Assembly: GCA_038380795.1 (NCBI GenBank)
Contig: CM076266.1
Coordinates: 12,174,001 to 12,238,000, forward strand
Direction: 5' to 3'
Length of the DNA stretch: 64,000 nucleotides
Origin: Pyrocephalus nanus
Lineage: Eukaryota > Chordata > Aves > Passeriformes > Tyrannidae
The position numbers and the translations under genes were made by a program. Within the stretch, counting starts at the first letter, position 1; the number at the start of each line of letters is the position of its first letter. The notes under the pieces are model-generated. The model made no database searches. It saw only the letters and a list, made by a program, of their open reading frames with translations, and was not told the origin of the DNA. Below are positions 48,366 to 59,700 of the stretch, one piece after another.

Positions 48366-49145
48366 CAGAATCACAGAATCACAGAATATTCCGAGTTGGA
48401 AGGGACCTGCAAGGATCATTGAGTCCGATCTTTAGACCTGCCCAGGACCATCCCCAAGAGTCACACCATGGGCCCAAGAGTATCGCCAAACACTTCTTGA
48501 ACTCTTTCAGGCTTGATGCTCTGACCACTTCCCTGGGGAGCCTGTTATAGCATTCAGCCACCCTCTGCGGGAAGAACTGTTTTCTAATATCCAACCTAAA
48601 CCTCTCCTGACACAGCTTCAGGCCATTCCTTGGGGTTCTGTCACTGGTCACCACAGGCTGCCCCAGTGTAGAGCAGAGGATAATCCCCTTCCTCACCCAG
48701 CTGGCAATGCTGTGCTTGATGTCCCCTGGACACGGTTGTCCTTCCTGGCTGACAGGGCACTGCTGACTCATATTCATCTTGCCATCAACCCAGGCCCCCA
48801 GGCCCCTTTCCTGTCACTGCTTTCCAGTATCTCATTCCCCATTCTGTATGTACATCCAGGTTTGCCCCATCCCAGATGCAGAATCCATCACTTTCCCTTG
48901 TGGAATTTCATATCATTGGTGATTGCCCATCCTCTAATTTGTTGAGGTCTCTCTGCAGGGCCTCCCTGCCTCTGAGGGAGTCAGCAGCTCCTCCCAGTTC
49001 TCTGTCATCTGTAAAGCTGCTTAATAGGACTCCAGTCCTGAGTCCAAGTTGTTTATGAAGATGCTGAAGAGCCCAGGGCCTAAGATGGAGCCCTGTGGAA
49101 CTCACTAGCCACAGGTCACCAGCCTCCCTGCATTGTGAGCACAGG
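48366..49145 (-). mobile_element. CR1 LINE with RT motif and 3' tail
   Basis: The left end is three cagaatca-type units (the complement of the ATTCTGTG tail), followed by the 3' UTR. Reading the minus strand from the right: a 'GPWALQHLHKQLG' stretch equals the CR1 'GPVLFNVFINDL' region, then SSFTDDRELGGAADSL replaces the FADDTKLGG catalytic motif of the RT palm, then REALQRDLNKLEDGQ. The C-terminus is in another frame: [44 protein letters not shown]. At least one frameshift separates the parts, and the RT thumb portion seems deleted. 5'-truncated near 49145. Non-functional. Confidence 0.9.
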
Positions 49146-52100
49146 TTTTCTTCCAGTCCTTAATGTAAGCTTACATACAATGCAGTGTGGGTAATGAAGT
49201 GTAGTCACGATTAAATCCAGCAAACATAATACTGAAGCATAGACAAATTAGAATAAACTGTTAACAACTTTCTGCAGATGTCTCTACTTTGTTATATTCA
49301 GTAACTTCCAATTTTTGAGGCATATTCAAAAGATTTGGGTTTTTTTTACAGCACTTTAACCAAGTGCTTTGCTTTACACTGAGCATTTCCCATTACAATC
49401 AGTATTCAAAAAAAGAAATGGGGAATATGTTTGTACTTACAGAGCTCTAAAATTGAAGTTTTTGCTAGTTTGGCTGGAAATTAATTGTAATATATTACAT
49501 TTTTTGAAAATTTTAATTTTTTTTCACTAGTTCCTCACCCTTAAGAGGATTATCCGTTTAACGGGAATTTTTGCTAAGGACTCCAGACAACATTTCACTT
49601 GTTAAAGCTCATAGATCCCTCCCTGAGAAGCCCTTTCAATCTACTGTATGAGGGATTTCTGAACAAGATTGCATCCACACAATTTAATTTAATAGCTCTT
49701 GATATATTTAGTCTGCATGAATTTCCTGATTCTCATTTTGAACCTAAATATATACATATATTTAGGGAGTCTGTAAGCTGCTTGTAGCAATGAATTTAAA
49801 TAATTATGCTTTGAGCTATCTATCATATCTCAGAATAGGGTGTTTCGTGTTTGTTAGATGGGTTTTACAAGATCATAAAGAACAATTTTAAAATATGTGG
49901 TAAGACTGATAGTGGTTTAGCCATTTAGCAACCTATGGGAAAAAATTAAAAGCAATGATATAACTTCTGCATGAAATGTCAAAGATTATAAGGAAGTGAT
50001 TTTTAGATTTAAGGCAACTTCAATCCACTTAGTGTATCTGCAATCATGGACAGAATTTTTGTGCATGCAACAGTGGCATTTGACCACCTGCACTACTTTA
50101 TACAAAGGCAGGAACCTGTCATTTAGTGTGTTGCACTCTCAATAATTAATATTTCCAACTGTATTATCAGTAGTGTCTGCTTTAAAGGACAATTAATGGT
50201 CAAAAAAATGAGTTCTGTTGATCACTCTCCCGTCCCTTTCCTCACCTTTCAAAATCTCACACAGCTTTTTCCCAGGAAATCTTAGACACAAGTACAAAGT
50301 ACAGTTTCATCATTCACCTGTATTTACACTCGTGAGGTTTTATCAGTTATGTGAAGATAAACAGATGGAACACTAGAAAAAAGTAGAATAGAGTATACTT
50401 GCCTGATGATAGTGGGCTTTGTCTGATTTCTGAGATTCCTATGGGTTCTACAACTGCAAGTCTCAAAATAAATGAACTGTTCCATCTTACTGACTTGGAG
50501 AGAGTTGTAATAGATAATTACTTCATCTGTATATATCTACAGCTATCAAAAAGTGATATTCTGTATTACTGCAATGAGAGCAAGACTGAGGTTTTAAGAA
50601 AACCTCAACTATTTTTAGCAAAAGTAGTTTAAACCGACACTTGCAGAACAATTGGGTGAGGGGTAACCATTTGGTTTGAAAGCCACATTTCAAGATAGCT
50701 AAATAGCTAGTCTTTCATTAGTTTTAGACCTCATGGTGTAAACAAGAAAATTTTCCCTCCATTTAACCGTAGCTTTTTAGTAGTTGTAACGTTAAGACTC
50801 TAAAGAAGCAGCATATTGATTTCTTCCTCTGAAACTTTTAGAAAAAATCATATTTTATAGAAAATGTTCCAGAGTAGATACAGGCTCAGCAGCAAAATTA
50901 TAGGATCATTTGATTTCTCTTGTTTCCTTAGGAGTACTTCTTGAAAAATCATGTTTCAGTCAGAGATGGACAGTCCAGGGAAGAATCATTTAACAAAAAG
51001 CTGCCCTCAAGGAACAGACAGATTCTGACATACTGGTGTTATTCTAAATACTCTCACCAATGCCTGCAGCTGATTGCTTTAATAGGATTTTTTATAAAGG
51101 ACACGTTAGAAACTTTATTTGTCAAGAGTGACTGTGGTCAATTCTGTCAATCTAAATAAATAATATCTGCTTTTATTGTATAGGAAGAGTGAACCACTCT
51201 TAAAAATTCCATTCAAGTAAATAAATACATTCAAGTGAGGAGGGAGAGTTAAAAATCTTGCAGTCTTTGTTTTTTTTGGAGTAATATGATCTAGTTGAGA
51301 AAGGTATAAATTATAGAAATAGAAAACATGGCACCCTGTTCCGTCCAGGAATGCAGAAATTACCTCCTTCTTGTGTCCTTCTCATTTTCTTTATTATTAA
51401 CTTCTGTCATTATTAACTTTCTCAGAAAGACAGTACAAATTAGGCGAACCATGAGCCTGTTTCTGTGTGTGCAAGAGTTGATTAACTGACCAGAATCAGA
51501 TATCCCGTTGGTTTGAGTTGTGAATATTTCAAACCAGTGAACAGGTTTAAAAATTAACTTTATCTCTGACATTTCAGTTCAAATTTATGCCATGTATTCT
51601 CATTAGTGTAGAAAGAAAACTGACTCATAACATAGACCTTTCAGGTTATAAATAAAGGCAAAGCTGAACTTGCGGGTTTTTTTACAAGATGCATAGGATT
51701 CTATATGTGATGAAGATTTAATTGCATTTTCATGATCAAATGGAAAAACTTTAGGATCTAAAAACAATAATCAGAAATGCTTCTCCAGAGGGTTATCCTG
51801 TGCATGAAACAAATGTTTTCTGTTGTAAGAATAAATTTTCTTTTTGCTTTTTTATTTTTTTCACTTGGGTTCCAGATGCAGTTGTAGGGCAGTTACAGAA
51901 GAATGAACATAGAGCAAGAAATTCCAAGAAATAAGCCTAAAATTACCAGGTTTTAGTACTATAGTGCTTTTGTAAAACTAAAAGTATTATTAAAATAATA
52001 TGAAATTCTTTTTGGAATACTATATTCTTTCTAGTTTAACTGTTCTACAGATAAGTTATTACTTGTGAATGTCACTTAAAGAGATAGAAATTGTAATAGC

Positions 52101-54057
52101 TCTACATCAGTAAACTAACTGAACTCACAGATGAAAAACATTTATTTGAATACAGAGCAATGAGTATAGAACTTGTTAATGTTTGGACTTTTCCACCCTC
52201 TGCCAAGCTTCCAGAACATTGCCAGGGTGCAAGATGATATGTATCACTTCCCTTTAAGTCACTAAGCAATTTAGAAGGAAACAATAAGTGGGAAATGTGA
52301 GTGATCACCTGCACTAAAGGTCTATTTGGGGGTTTAAAATAAATTTCCCTGATCATGTTTAGTGGGGCTAATGCCTTTTTTTAAAAAAAAACAAAACCCA
52401 TAATGATACAAACTAATGATTTTAATGGATTTTTAAGTGTAAGTGCCAAAATTTTGAATCTTAATCTGTTCCTTTATGTGAAAGTAACGTTCTCACATAA
52501 AACTTGATTAGGACTGTGGATAAAATTAATACAAAATACAACTGAGGATTTTTTTGTGTGTTCCACTAAGACTACCCATATCTGAGTATTCATAAATTGT
52601 TTACAAAGACACTCAATGTATGTACTCAGTCTTTTTCATCTTTCAAACCACTATGCAGAATTGCAGAGCAAATTAGAGCAAATGGAGTTCTTCATCTTCT
52701 TTAGAGCATCTTTGGACTGGAGATGTTCATCAGACTGTAAAAAACGAATACACCAAGAAGAAATTATCGTTTAAGAAGAAATACAATATTATCTTAAAAA
52801 ATTTAATGGGGTTTGTCTATAGACATAAGGATCCATACAATTCTTCTGTCAATCTTCTGGTTATTGATAGATAGTAAGCTAGGCATAAGAGCCAATCATT
52901 CCCTTTGCATCAAGAAAACTCACAAAATTAGAAATTAAACTCTTTTGTAAAACAAAATTCTTAATCAAGATAAAAATTCAAAAAGAAAAATGGACTGTGT
53001 AACCTCTTTAATGCATTTGTCAAACAGTAGGTACTCAATTTCATGAAACATTTGGTTCCCACATCTTCAAAGTGTTCAGCTTTTCTCAAGGAATTTAACT
53101 GGTAACAAGTAGATAAACTTTGCCTAACAGCTGAAAGTGTCAGTCACTGTTCCTTCTTCAGTAAGTTTTTAAATCATTATTTTTCTTATAAGTTTAAGTG
53201 GACTGGTTTCAAGCTTTACAACTGTTCTTTGTTCCTCTGCAGTTCTCAGCATGCAAAATGTTTATAAGGTGAGGATAAATTAAACTTTTCAGATTCAGCT
53301 ATTTTAATGCTTATAAAATAATAAAACATAATGCAAGGAGATGCTGAGCAAACGATTGTAAGAACTGAGTTGAGGTGATCAAGTGTCTTATTTTTCTCAT
53401 GTTGCATTCCACTGGTCTTTATTTTAATATAACAAGAATATAGAAGAAAATAGATCAAGATGAATCAGTACAGTTGCTTCGAGGATATCTTTAGTTTATA
53501 CAGTTTTAGTCCAAAATGATGAGAAGAGAAATGCCAGTGACACAGCTGCTATTTCACAAACTTTCAGTTTTCCCAGTAACTGGAAAAGAAGCACATGAAA
53601 TATTGTCAGATTATTTAGAGATCCAAGTTTCTAATAAAGATATGAAATTATAATTTGTAGCTGCTTCAAAAGATTACAAGAGAAAGAATTGATAGCAATA
53701 TGTATTGAAAACTGGGATAGATAACAAAGTTGAAGGTGGCATTATGTCCGCAGGGACTTTTGTGTGCTTTGGAAAAACTCTTAAAAGGTTATTGGTAGAA
53801 AGGAGAAACCAGAGAGCTAATGCTCATCTCGTCTCTGGAACTAATCTTTTTCTTCTACATTCCGAAAAACGCCTCACAGGCAAAACATCACCTCTAACCT
53901 TGTTTTCTGTTCTGTGTATTTTATTAACCTTTCTTTTCTAAGTCTACAGTTTTCACTCAAGTGCAGCCCTGATAGCAATCTAGGTTGACTGATTATTATT
54001 TTTTTACAATGAGTAAGGTGTTACCACGATATTATTTCAGCAAAAAGGCCATGTTTA
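49146..54057. other. Non-coding DNA, nothing recognised
   Basis: AT-rich, frames at most 84 codons, scattered short A or T runs. No repeat family or gene seen. Confidence 0.6.
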
Positions 54058-54075
54058 GTTGCCATGGCAATTAAA
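54052..54075. promoter_or_regulatory. Near-consensus RFX X-box palindrome
   Basis: gttgccatggcaat at 54058-54071 differs at only the last base from the ideal X-box GTTGCCATGGCAAC. The wider 20-mer ttagttgccatggcaattaa is a palindrome with one mismatched pair. The neighbourhood (about 53960-54140) has no repeats I recognise and looks like a candidate conserved element. Binding is inferred from motif only. Confidence 0.45.
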
Positions 54076-54481
54076 CAATAATAGCTGCAGTCTTTACTTG
54101 TCTATCAGGGTTGTCAGTCCAGCTACTGCTTTCTAGTGCCAAATTTTACTTTTTCTTTTTTTCATTCAGGTAATGCAGCTGAGCTTGTTCTGAAGCAGGA
54201 AACAAGCACTTTTGAGCCCGTTGTAACTGGATACAAGTCCAGGCATCCACGGCATGAGTCAGTGTCGGTCAAGTAATAGACTCGAGGAGCCAAATGAGTT
54301 AATCTCTTTGTCACAGCTGAGATGACAGATAAATACGTGTTAATCTCTGTGTTACAGTGACCTTTGGGAAGCACAGACAACATTTCCTATCAAAATTCTA
54401 TAATCACCATGAATATCCTTGGGTTTCCAGACTTTTGACCCTTCTAGGGTTGATTCAGGGCTCAACCAAAGATTTATCTGT

Positions 54482-54506
54482 AAAAAAAAAAAAAAAAAAA
54501 AAAAAA
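54482..54506. repeat. Poly-A run (25)
   Basis: Longest homopolymer in the window. No recognisable retrocopy body upstream. Confidence 0.95.
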
Positions 54507-57500
54507 GCAAGAATAAAACATGAAAGCATCTGACTTGTTTCTTCTTTGAAGGGCACTTTCTTGAAGGACATGATTTTCATAGCAAAAAAGTAAGCTTTTG
54601 TATCTTGGGGTTTCTTTAAGTTATCAGTGTTATGGGTTTGGGAGCACTTTCAACTTCCTATGTGGGATATATGGTTTAGTCATCTCTGGACTGGATAGAA
54701 GCATATGACACAGAGAAATGCAGCCCTGCCTCCTGTTCTGTTGCAAGGGAAACTGTGACTGTGTTCATAGGTCAAATGCAGGTGTGGTTCACTTGATTAG
54801 GGATCACTCATCTCTGGGATGCTTCAGAGCTGGTCTAGGAAATAAATATAGACACAGCTTCAGACTAGCAATACTAGGTGGTGTATTCTCAGCAGCAATT
54901 TCTCACATCTTGTTGACAAAATCAATGTGGTCTATGCACACCTTTTGTCTTTATGTTTTCAGTTTTTGGGATTACACCTGGTTAAAGAATATCCCTTGCC
55001 TGAGGTAGTGCCTTACAGAGGACTAAGATCTATGCTAGGTCATCTTATCTTCTAATACTCTATATGGATTTGTGAAGCCCTCTTGCCCCCAAATTCTACT
55101 GAAAAAGTTCTTATCAATGCTGAAGCATGTTCAGGCTAAAAGGAATGTATGAAGAAACAGTCCCTGATTCTTCTTATTATTACTGGAGATCCCTTCAGTC
55201 CTTGCAGTATGCTTTGCCTGAGAGGTCCTATACTTAAAATTTGTTATTCTCTGTCTCTTCATTTGATGCCACTTTTACTTTCTTATTTTGTCTTTTCATT
55301 TTCCTTATCTGCTTCTAATCCCTTGGTTACTTCACCTCTAGTGCTGCTCTTTTTGCAGTCCTGGACCTGACATGATGTTGGCCAGCTATCACTCACTCCT
55401 CTGTAATCTTCTGGCTTTATATCTTTACATCTCAGGCTTTTCAATCTGGTGATTCATCAGAACACAATACTGTATCCTAGATATTTCTTTATATTTCAGT
55501 ATTTTGTGATAACAATCAGAAAAAATTATGAACTACTCTTAACTGTAACCACAGTGAAAGAACTTGGAGTGTACCCTGTCTAAGCAACTTGCCTTGAACT
55601 ACAGGAAAAGAGAAGTGAACACTGCCTCTATTGTTAAAAACAATAAACATCCTGAAAAGGCAGGTCACAAACAGTGCTCATCCCAGAAGACATGAAAATG
55701 GAGAGAAGGAGAGAGAGAGTGTTTTCCTGAATTCCAATGAGCCATTATATCAGATTTGCCTTCACCGTGGCCAGGGATTCACGTTCAAGATAAACTAACA
55801 AAAGAGATTTTATTTAGTAACAGGCAAGTTTTAATAGGGTCAGACATACAACAGGAGAGCATGTCACAGCTGCTGGCTTCTCAGTCTAAATAAAAACAAA
55901 TTAACTTCTCAGCCTGCTTGCTTATAGAGGGAAGATGCCTCAGCCCATTTGTAAGGCTACCTTTTCTTTATCACTGAAGGATGCAGTCACAGTACTTACA
56001 GAAAAGAGCTTCAATATCTGACAACAGGCAAATTTTAAATCTTGGCTAACTTAATTCCTCTCTTTATCAATCTCTTCCTTACAAGTACAAAACCAGGGAT
56101 TTTGGTATTATTTATCCCCTTAACTCCAAAGGAAGAGAGTTAAAAGAGGGGGGAAAGTAATCTGTGCCTTTAAAAAATAAAAGAATTCTCTTCAAATTAA
56201 ACAAAAATGTTTTCAACAGCATAAGCAAAGAAAAATCCTTTCAGTCAATGGAGGCAATGTTAGTACAAAAGCACTCATTTAGAAAATCTTTTCCTGCCAC
56301 TGTTTGAAATGAGAAAAAATATCCATATATTATTTTCATACAAGTGTGAAAGTATTCTATTAGTGCTTTTCAATTTCCTGACAGCACCTTTTACATAAAG
56401 GATTGTGACATAAATTTCAACAAATTCTTTCCATAAGGAAAAGCTGAAGGTAGCATTGTGGAAGAAACTGTAATGCCTGTTGGTATGATTTCACAATATA
56501 TGCAGTTGTGTAACAGGGACTTCACTTGAGAGTGTATTTTCAGTCAATATTTTTTATAATTCTATAAAGTGTATCAGAATCAATATGTTGAACTGAATTT
56601 TGCTAACCTATGAATTTCTGAATTTAGAGGAACTTATTACATTCTGCATATACTTGGCCAGACCCTAAACTTCTCCAACTCTAGAAACTTGACACAGAGC
56701 CATTACAGGGAAAAAATAAAGAGTCCCCAGATGTCTTTGTTAAAACCAGTATGCAGTGTACTGTTCTTTTTTTGTTTTTTTTTTTTTTTCCTTGTATGAG
56801 GAAATAATCTTAACAGCATCTTCTCAAAGAGGGTTTTCAGTTCAGTATTTTATAATAAAGCTCTCTCTTTTCCTTCCCTTAATGTAAGAAATGAAGAGTC
56901 GGTTGAAGGGCCATATGGCTTAGAAGTTCTTATTTGTTTAGTTAGATGATACCACAGACAGGAAATCAACGTATAGGAATTTCACAACCACATTTCCATC
57001 TGTTTTATGTGGGTGATGCCATCAAAGAAGCTGACAAGTCTCAGAAATCCTACAGCATGTGTCAGCTTCTGGTAGTGCTACAGGTCCAAAGACCATTCTC
57101 TCACCTGCCTCAAGCAGCAGCAGGAGCCAAAATTGGACATGATCTCTGTAGAAGACCTATGGTTAGACAACATGGTTAGCTCTGAACTGTGATATTTCTG
57201 GTTTTAGCTGCATTTGATGAGATATGCTATGTTTTGTCATGGAAGTTCTGGTGTAATTAGTAACAGCTGACATAAATTTTGGTATACAAATACTGAAATG
57301 ATTTTTAAATAATACGTTGGCAGGCTATAAATCTGCTCATCAGGTGCAGGGTCTACTGAGAGTTGCTAGTCACTGGAGAGCATAAAGGGCTCCTTCGGAA
57401 ATCAGACATTAAATCTCCCAGTCTTTGTGTGCTTTGAAGTCATTCCCACTCTCCACGTCTGCAGGGTTTTTAAAAAAAAAAAAAAAAAGTTGGATTTGTG

Positions 57501-59358
57501 TGTCACTCAAAAGGAGGGATCAATTGAAACATTTAGAAATATTATTAGTGTCATTTACATGTCATGGAGAGTCTTGTAACTATGCTAGTTTTGATGATTT
57601 CCTCTCAAATAAAAGAAGTTCAAGCTGCTCATTCTAATTACTGTTCTCAAAATACTGAAGAAATGGTCAATTACAAATTCAGCCTCTAAAGAGGAATTTA
57701 ATCAAGAGAAGAGAATTTTTTATTCTTGTATAAATAATCAAGTGAATTTTGCAATTTGCATTCAACTGCTGGTGCTTTCACTTGCAGGTCTTAATTAGGA
57801 TCACTATTGCATCTTGTAGACAGCTAGACTATTAGTATTGTTGGTAGCTTGCCACCATATTTGGCAGCCCAACAGAATTGCAAAAGCTGAAAAATAAGCC
57901 TATTTAAAAAGTCAGCAAAGCCAACATCCTTTTTGAAAGCTTTAATCTAGGTTTCCATATGCTGTACCTCTGTTGAGGGTAAAAATTTTCAACCTACTGC
58001 TCTGCTTCCATCTCTCAGAGCGTTTTCTCTGAATACAATTTGAGAAGAAATAGTCTTGTTTTTTACTGTCAGTCTGGATGTTGATTATAATTTTCAGATT
58101 CTTCTGCCTTTCATCTAAGCCCTCTTGAGAAGGCTGCTTAGGACTAAAGAGAACACTTTTACTGTTTGTAATTACATTTGGACTGTGTGATGGTTTGTAT
58201 ATCCTTAAATGAAAACAGATTTCATCCTCACATTTTTGTTGTACTTTATACCATGTTCCATCACAAGGTTGACTTTACTGGCAAATTTGGAGTTCACTAA
58301 TTCTAAGGAACAGATCACTAAAGTCAGATAGACTATGGGACACAATAGAGAAACGCCTGAAGAAAGACAATGGCAGTTCTATTTTTGCCACTGCTGTGAA
58401 TCTTTTTTTAGACCACAGGTTCCTCCATTTCCTTTCTGTCTATTCTCTCCATTGTTGTCTATTCAATGTGTAAACTCCTCTCAATGATTTACTCATTCTG
58501 TGAGTTTGTATAATACTTAATATAATGTATATAATGTCCCTTCAGTATTGGGAGCTAGATGGAATATCAATAAAAGCAACAAATAATAACAATTATAACC
58601 TACCAGAAAATAATTAGTTCCTCATTAAACCCATCTACAAAAGATATCAATTACTCATTAAGCACTATTAATACATGGGTTTCAGATGGGAATATCACAG
58701 AGTAAAGATCCAGGGAATTATACACTTTCAAAGGGAACAAAACAATCTGTCTTTGCTTTCTAAGAAAAAGCATCTCTATCTCCTGATCCATAATGCTTGC
58801 ATTCTAAAGGGCAATTCCTTTCCTTTTGTCTCAGGTTAGAAGAGTATTGGGAAGTAACCAAAAGAAATTAGAAGACAACAGCTTCTAAAGTGATTTGGTT
58901 ACTTAATGAATGTAGAATTTTGGGGAGGGTTTCACCTGCAGAAACCATATAGGTTGAAGAATCCCCTATGAGGTTTGAATATCACCACAGAATCTAACAG
59001 CAGTAGAAACTCTAAATGGGTCCTCTACTGCACAAAGGCAAATGTCTTTTATAACCTCTGCTACCGATTAAATCTGGAGGACAATGCAGAAAATACAGTA
59101 TTTACCAGATTAAATTTTTCTTTTGTATGGTTCTGTACTTATTTTATCTTAAGTGATATCTTTTCAGGCAGTTGAAATGTGCAGTGGTTTCATTCCCAGA
59201 AGCAAGTGAACTTTTCCTTATTCAAGTGATTTGATACAGTACATTACAGACACAGCAAAATTCACAGCAGTAAGAAATATATTCACTTTGTCTAGAGATG
59301 CTTTCACAGTTTCCTACTGATGCCAGTATTTGCATCCACTTTTTGTTGGGATATTTTG
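54507..59358. other. Non-coding DNA with homopolymer runs
   Basis: T runs near 56767-56790 and an A run at 57472-57488. The 96-codon frame at 54718-55008 has no recognisable domain. No gene seen. Confidence 0.6.
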
Positions 59359-59502
59359 TCTCCTCTCCTCCTCCCTCATTTCCCTCCATTCACCTTTTCT
59401 TTTCTAATTTTCCTTTTTTTTTTTTTTCATTTTCCTATCTTTTTCTTTTTTTTTTCTTTCCTTTCTTCCTTCCTGCCTTCTCTTCTTCCTCTCTCTCTCT
59501 CT
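59359..59502. repeat. Polypyrimidine tract, 144 bp
   Basis: Only about nine purines in 144 bases, made of CTCC, long T runs, CTTT/CTTCC and (CT)n blocks, ending ctctctctag. It can form triplex (H-DNA) structures. The end looks like a splice acceptor, but no exon follows that I can support. Confidence 0.9.
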
Positions 59503-59622
59503 AGAAAGTAACTGGCATTTAATTACCTGAAAATGTTATTTATTACCTTGGGCAGTCCAGCTTTATACTGATTATCCTTTAATTATGGTACAAAACATAA
59601 AGTTACATAGATACAGGGTTAT

Positions 59623-59700
59623 TGTGGGGTTTGTTTGTTTGTTTTGTTTTTGTTGTTGTTGTTTGTTTGTGTTTTTGTTTGTTTGTTTTGTTTTTTATTT
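59623..59700. repeat. T/G-rich compound simple repeat
   Basis: TGGGGTTTG then GTTT, GTTGTT and GTTTTT units. Same class as the tracts at 6.3, 16.1 and 25.6 kb. Confidence 0.9.

Noticed and set aside
54482..54506. Poly-A(25) as a processed pseudogene tail
   Set aside because: No retrocopied gene, open frame or target-site duplication recognised next to it.
59298..59511. Phe/Ser-rich frames that look like membrane segments
   Set aside because: They are translations of the polypyrimidine tract, not a protein.
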